Below the pieces are notes generated by a model. It worked only from the letters and a program-made list of their open reading frames with translations, made no database searches and was not told the DNA's origin. A DNA stretch of 64,000 bases from Pseudodesulfovibrio aespoeensis Aspo-2. Its GTDB lineage: Bacteria; Desulfobacterota; Desulfovibrionia; Desulfovibrionales; Desulfovibrionaceae. Positions within the stretch are counted from its first letter, which is position 1. Every line of letters begins with the position of its first letter. This document shows, piece after piece, positions 63,737 through 64,000 of the stretch. The DNA is taken from positions 186,001 through 250,000 of the forward strand of contig NC_014844.1 of assembly GCF_000176915.2 (NCBI RefSeq), read 5' to 3'. A program made the position numbers and the translations under genes.

Positions 63737-64000
63737 GTGAAGAAGCGATACCTGATCATCGGCGCAGGCCCCACCGGGCTCGGCGCGGCCCACCGGCTCC
63801 GGGAGCTGGGCATGGACGACTTCATCGTGCTGGAGCGGCACGGCCACGCAGGCGGGCTGGCCGCCAGCTTCAAGGACGACAACGGCTTTACCTGGGACAT
63901 CGGCGGGCATGTGGTCTTCTCCCACTACGCCTATTTCGACGCCCTGCTCGATTCGCTGCTGGGCGACGAGCGGCTGGAGCACGAGCGCGAGTCGTGGGTG
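63737..64000 (+). CDS. FAD-dependent oxidoreductase, N-terminal fragment
   Basis: Only the first 88 residues are in the window. They start KKRYLIIGAGPTGLGAAHRL, a dinucleotide-binding GxGxxG fold, followed by the Glu that binds ribose (VLERHGHAGG) and TWDIGGHVVFSHY. This resembles protoporphyrinogen oxidase/amine oxidase-like and UDP-galactopyranose mutase-like flavoproteins. GTG 63737 has AGGGAGC seven bases upstream; ATG 63713 in the same frame would add eight residues. Confidence 0.8.
   Translation, partial: MKKRYLIIGAGPTGLGAAHRLRELGMDDFIVLERHGHAGGLAASFKDDNGFTWDIGGHVVFSHYAYFDALLDSLLGDERLEHERESWV

Overview
The window is one GC-rich (roughly 60-65%) bacterial chromosome segment, densely coded on both strands. 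Its gene content points to a sulfate-reducing deltaproteobacterium of the Desulfovibrionaceae (Desulfovibrio/Pseudodesulfovibrio type). The supporting genes are FdhD and MobA/MobB for formate dehydrogenase maturation, a flavoredoxin-like flavoprotein, an archaeal-type aldolase of the alternative aromatic pathway, an SH3/NlpC-P60 lipoprotein, several chemoreceptors and a fused acetyltransferase next to acetyl-CoA synthetase. This assignment is inference from gene content; no rRNA or tRNA gene was found.

Layout. 1-3 kb: fdhD, mobB and mobA (molybdoenzyme maturation) and an alpha/beta hydrolase. 3.4-4.4 kb: no recognisable gene. 4.4-9.9 kb: a two-gene RND efflux operon, a bidirectional terminator and a tRNA m1A58 methyltransferase. 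10-16.2 kb: radical SAM protein, RNase G, queH, a small membrane protein, hemW, a TPM-like membrane protein and rnhA. 16.3-18.2 kb: a lower-GC islet with a toxin-44-type polymorphic toxin, a membrane protein and a zinc-ribbon protein, ending in a palindromic repeat. 18.2-23.4 kb (minus): phosphomannomutase, YkgJ-like protein and a MacA/MacB-type exporter. 23.5-28.5 kb: hflK-hflC, an S24-like repressor that has lost its catalytic dyad, panB and a gate-domain membrane protein. 28.5-29.2 kb: a sigma-54 promoter with upstream repeats and a terminator, framing a candidate small RNA. 29.2-37.4 kb: a 50-residue protein with bactofilin, a CPBP protease/glycosyltransferase/Pat-like acetyltransferase operon, a coiled-coil protein and acs. 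37.5-43.1 kb: cheW with a chemoreceptor, a Tat-exported amidohydrolase and an EAL-HDOD protein. 43.4-50.4 kb: an aldolase-family aromatic pathway enzyme, then a repressor-controlled module (S24 repressor, HEAT protein and a 134-residue protein on one side; a DUF5675-like protein and a small protein on the other), then two lipoproteins. 50.4-57.9 kb: flavoredoxin-like protein, hydrolase, a chemoreceptor with two zinc-binding CZB modules, an HD-GYP protein, a stray phage tail-tube-like gene and a Ser/Thr kinase fused to DUF1566. 57.9-64 kb: a SpoU-type rRNA methyltransferase, MltD, a TatD nuclease, a glycosyltransferase, an EamA transporter and the start of a FAD oxidoreductase.

How the genes work together. 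FdhD, MobA and MobB mature molybdenum or tungsten bis-MGD formate dehydrogenases. Acs makes acetyl-CoA, and the nearby Pat-like protein is placed to control it by lysine acetylation. CheW and its chemoreceptor form one signalling operon. The most unusual items are the sigma-54-driven transcript with two anti-Shine-Dalgarno-like stretches, the toxin-44 islet, the cleavable-repressor module and the tandem-CZB chemoreceptor. Three copies of a roughly 120-160 bp imperfect palindrome lie between genes, and three in-frame short tandem repeats lie inside genes.
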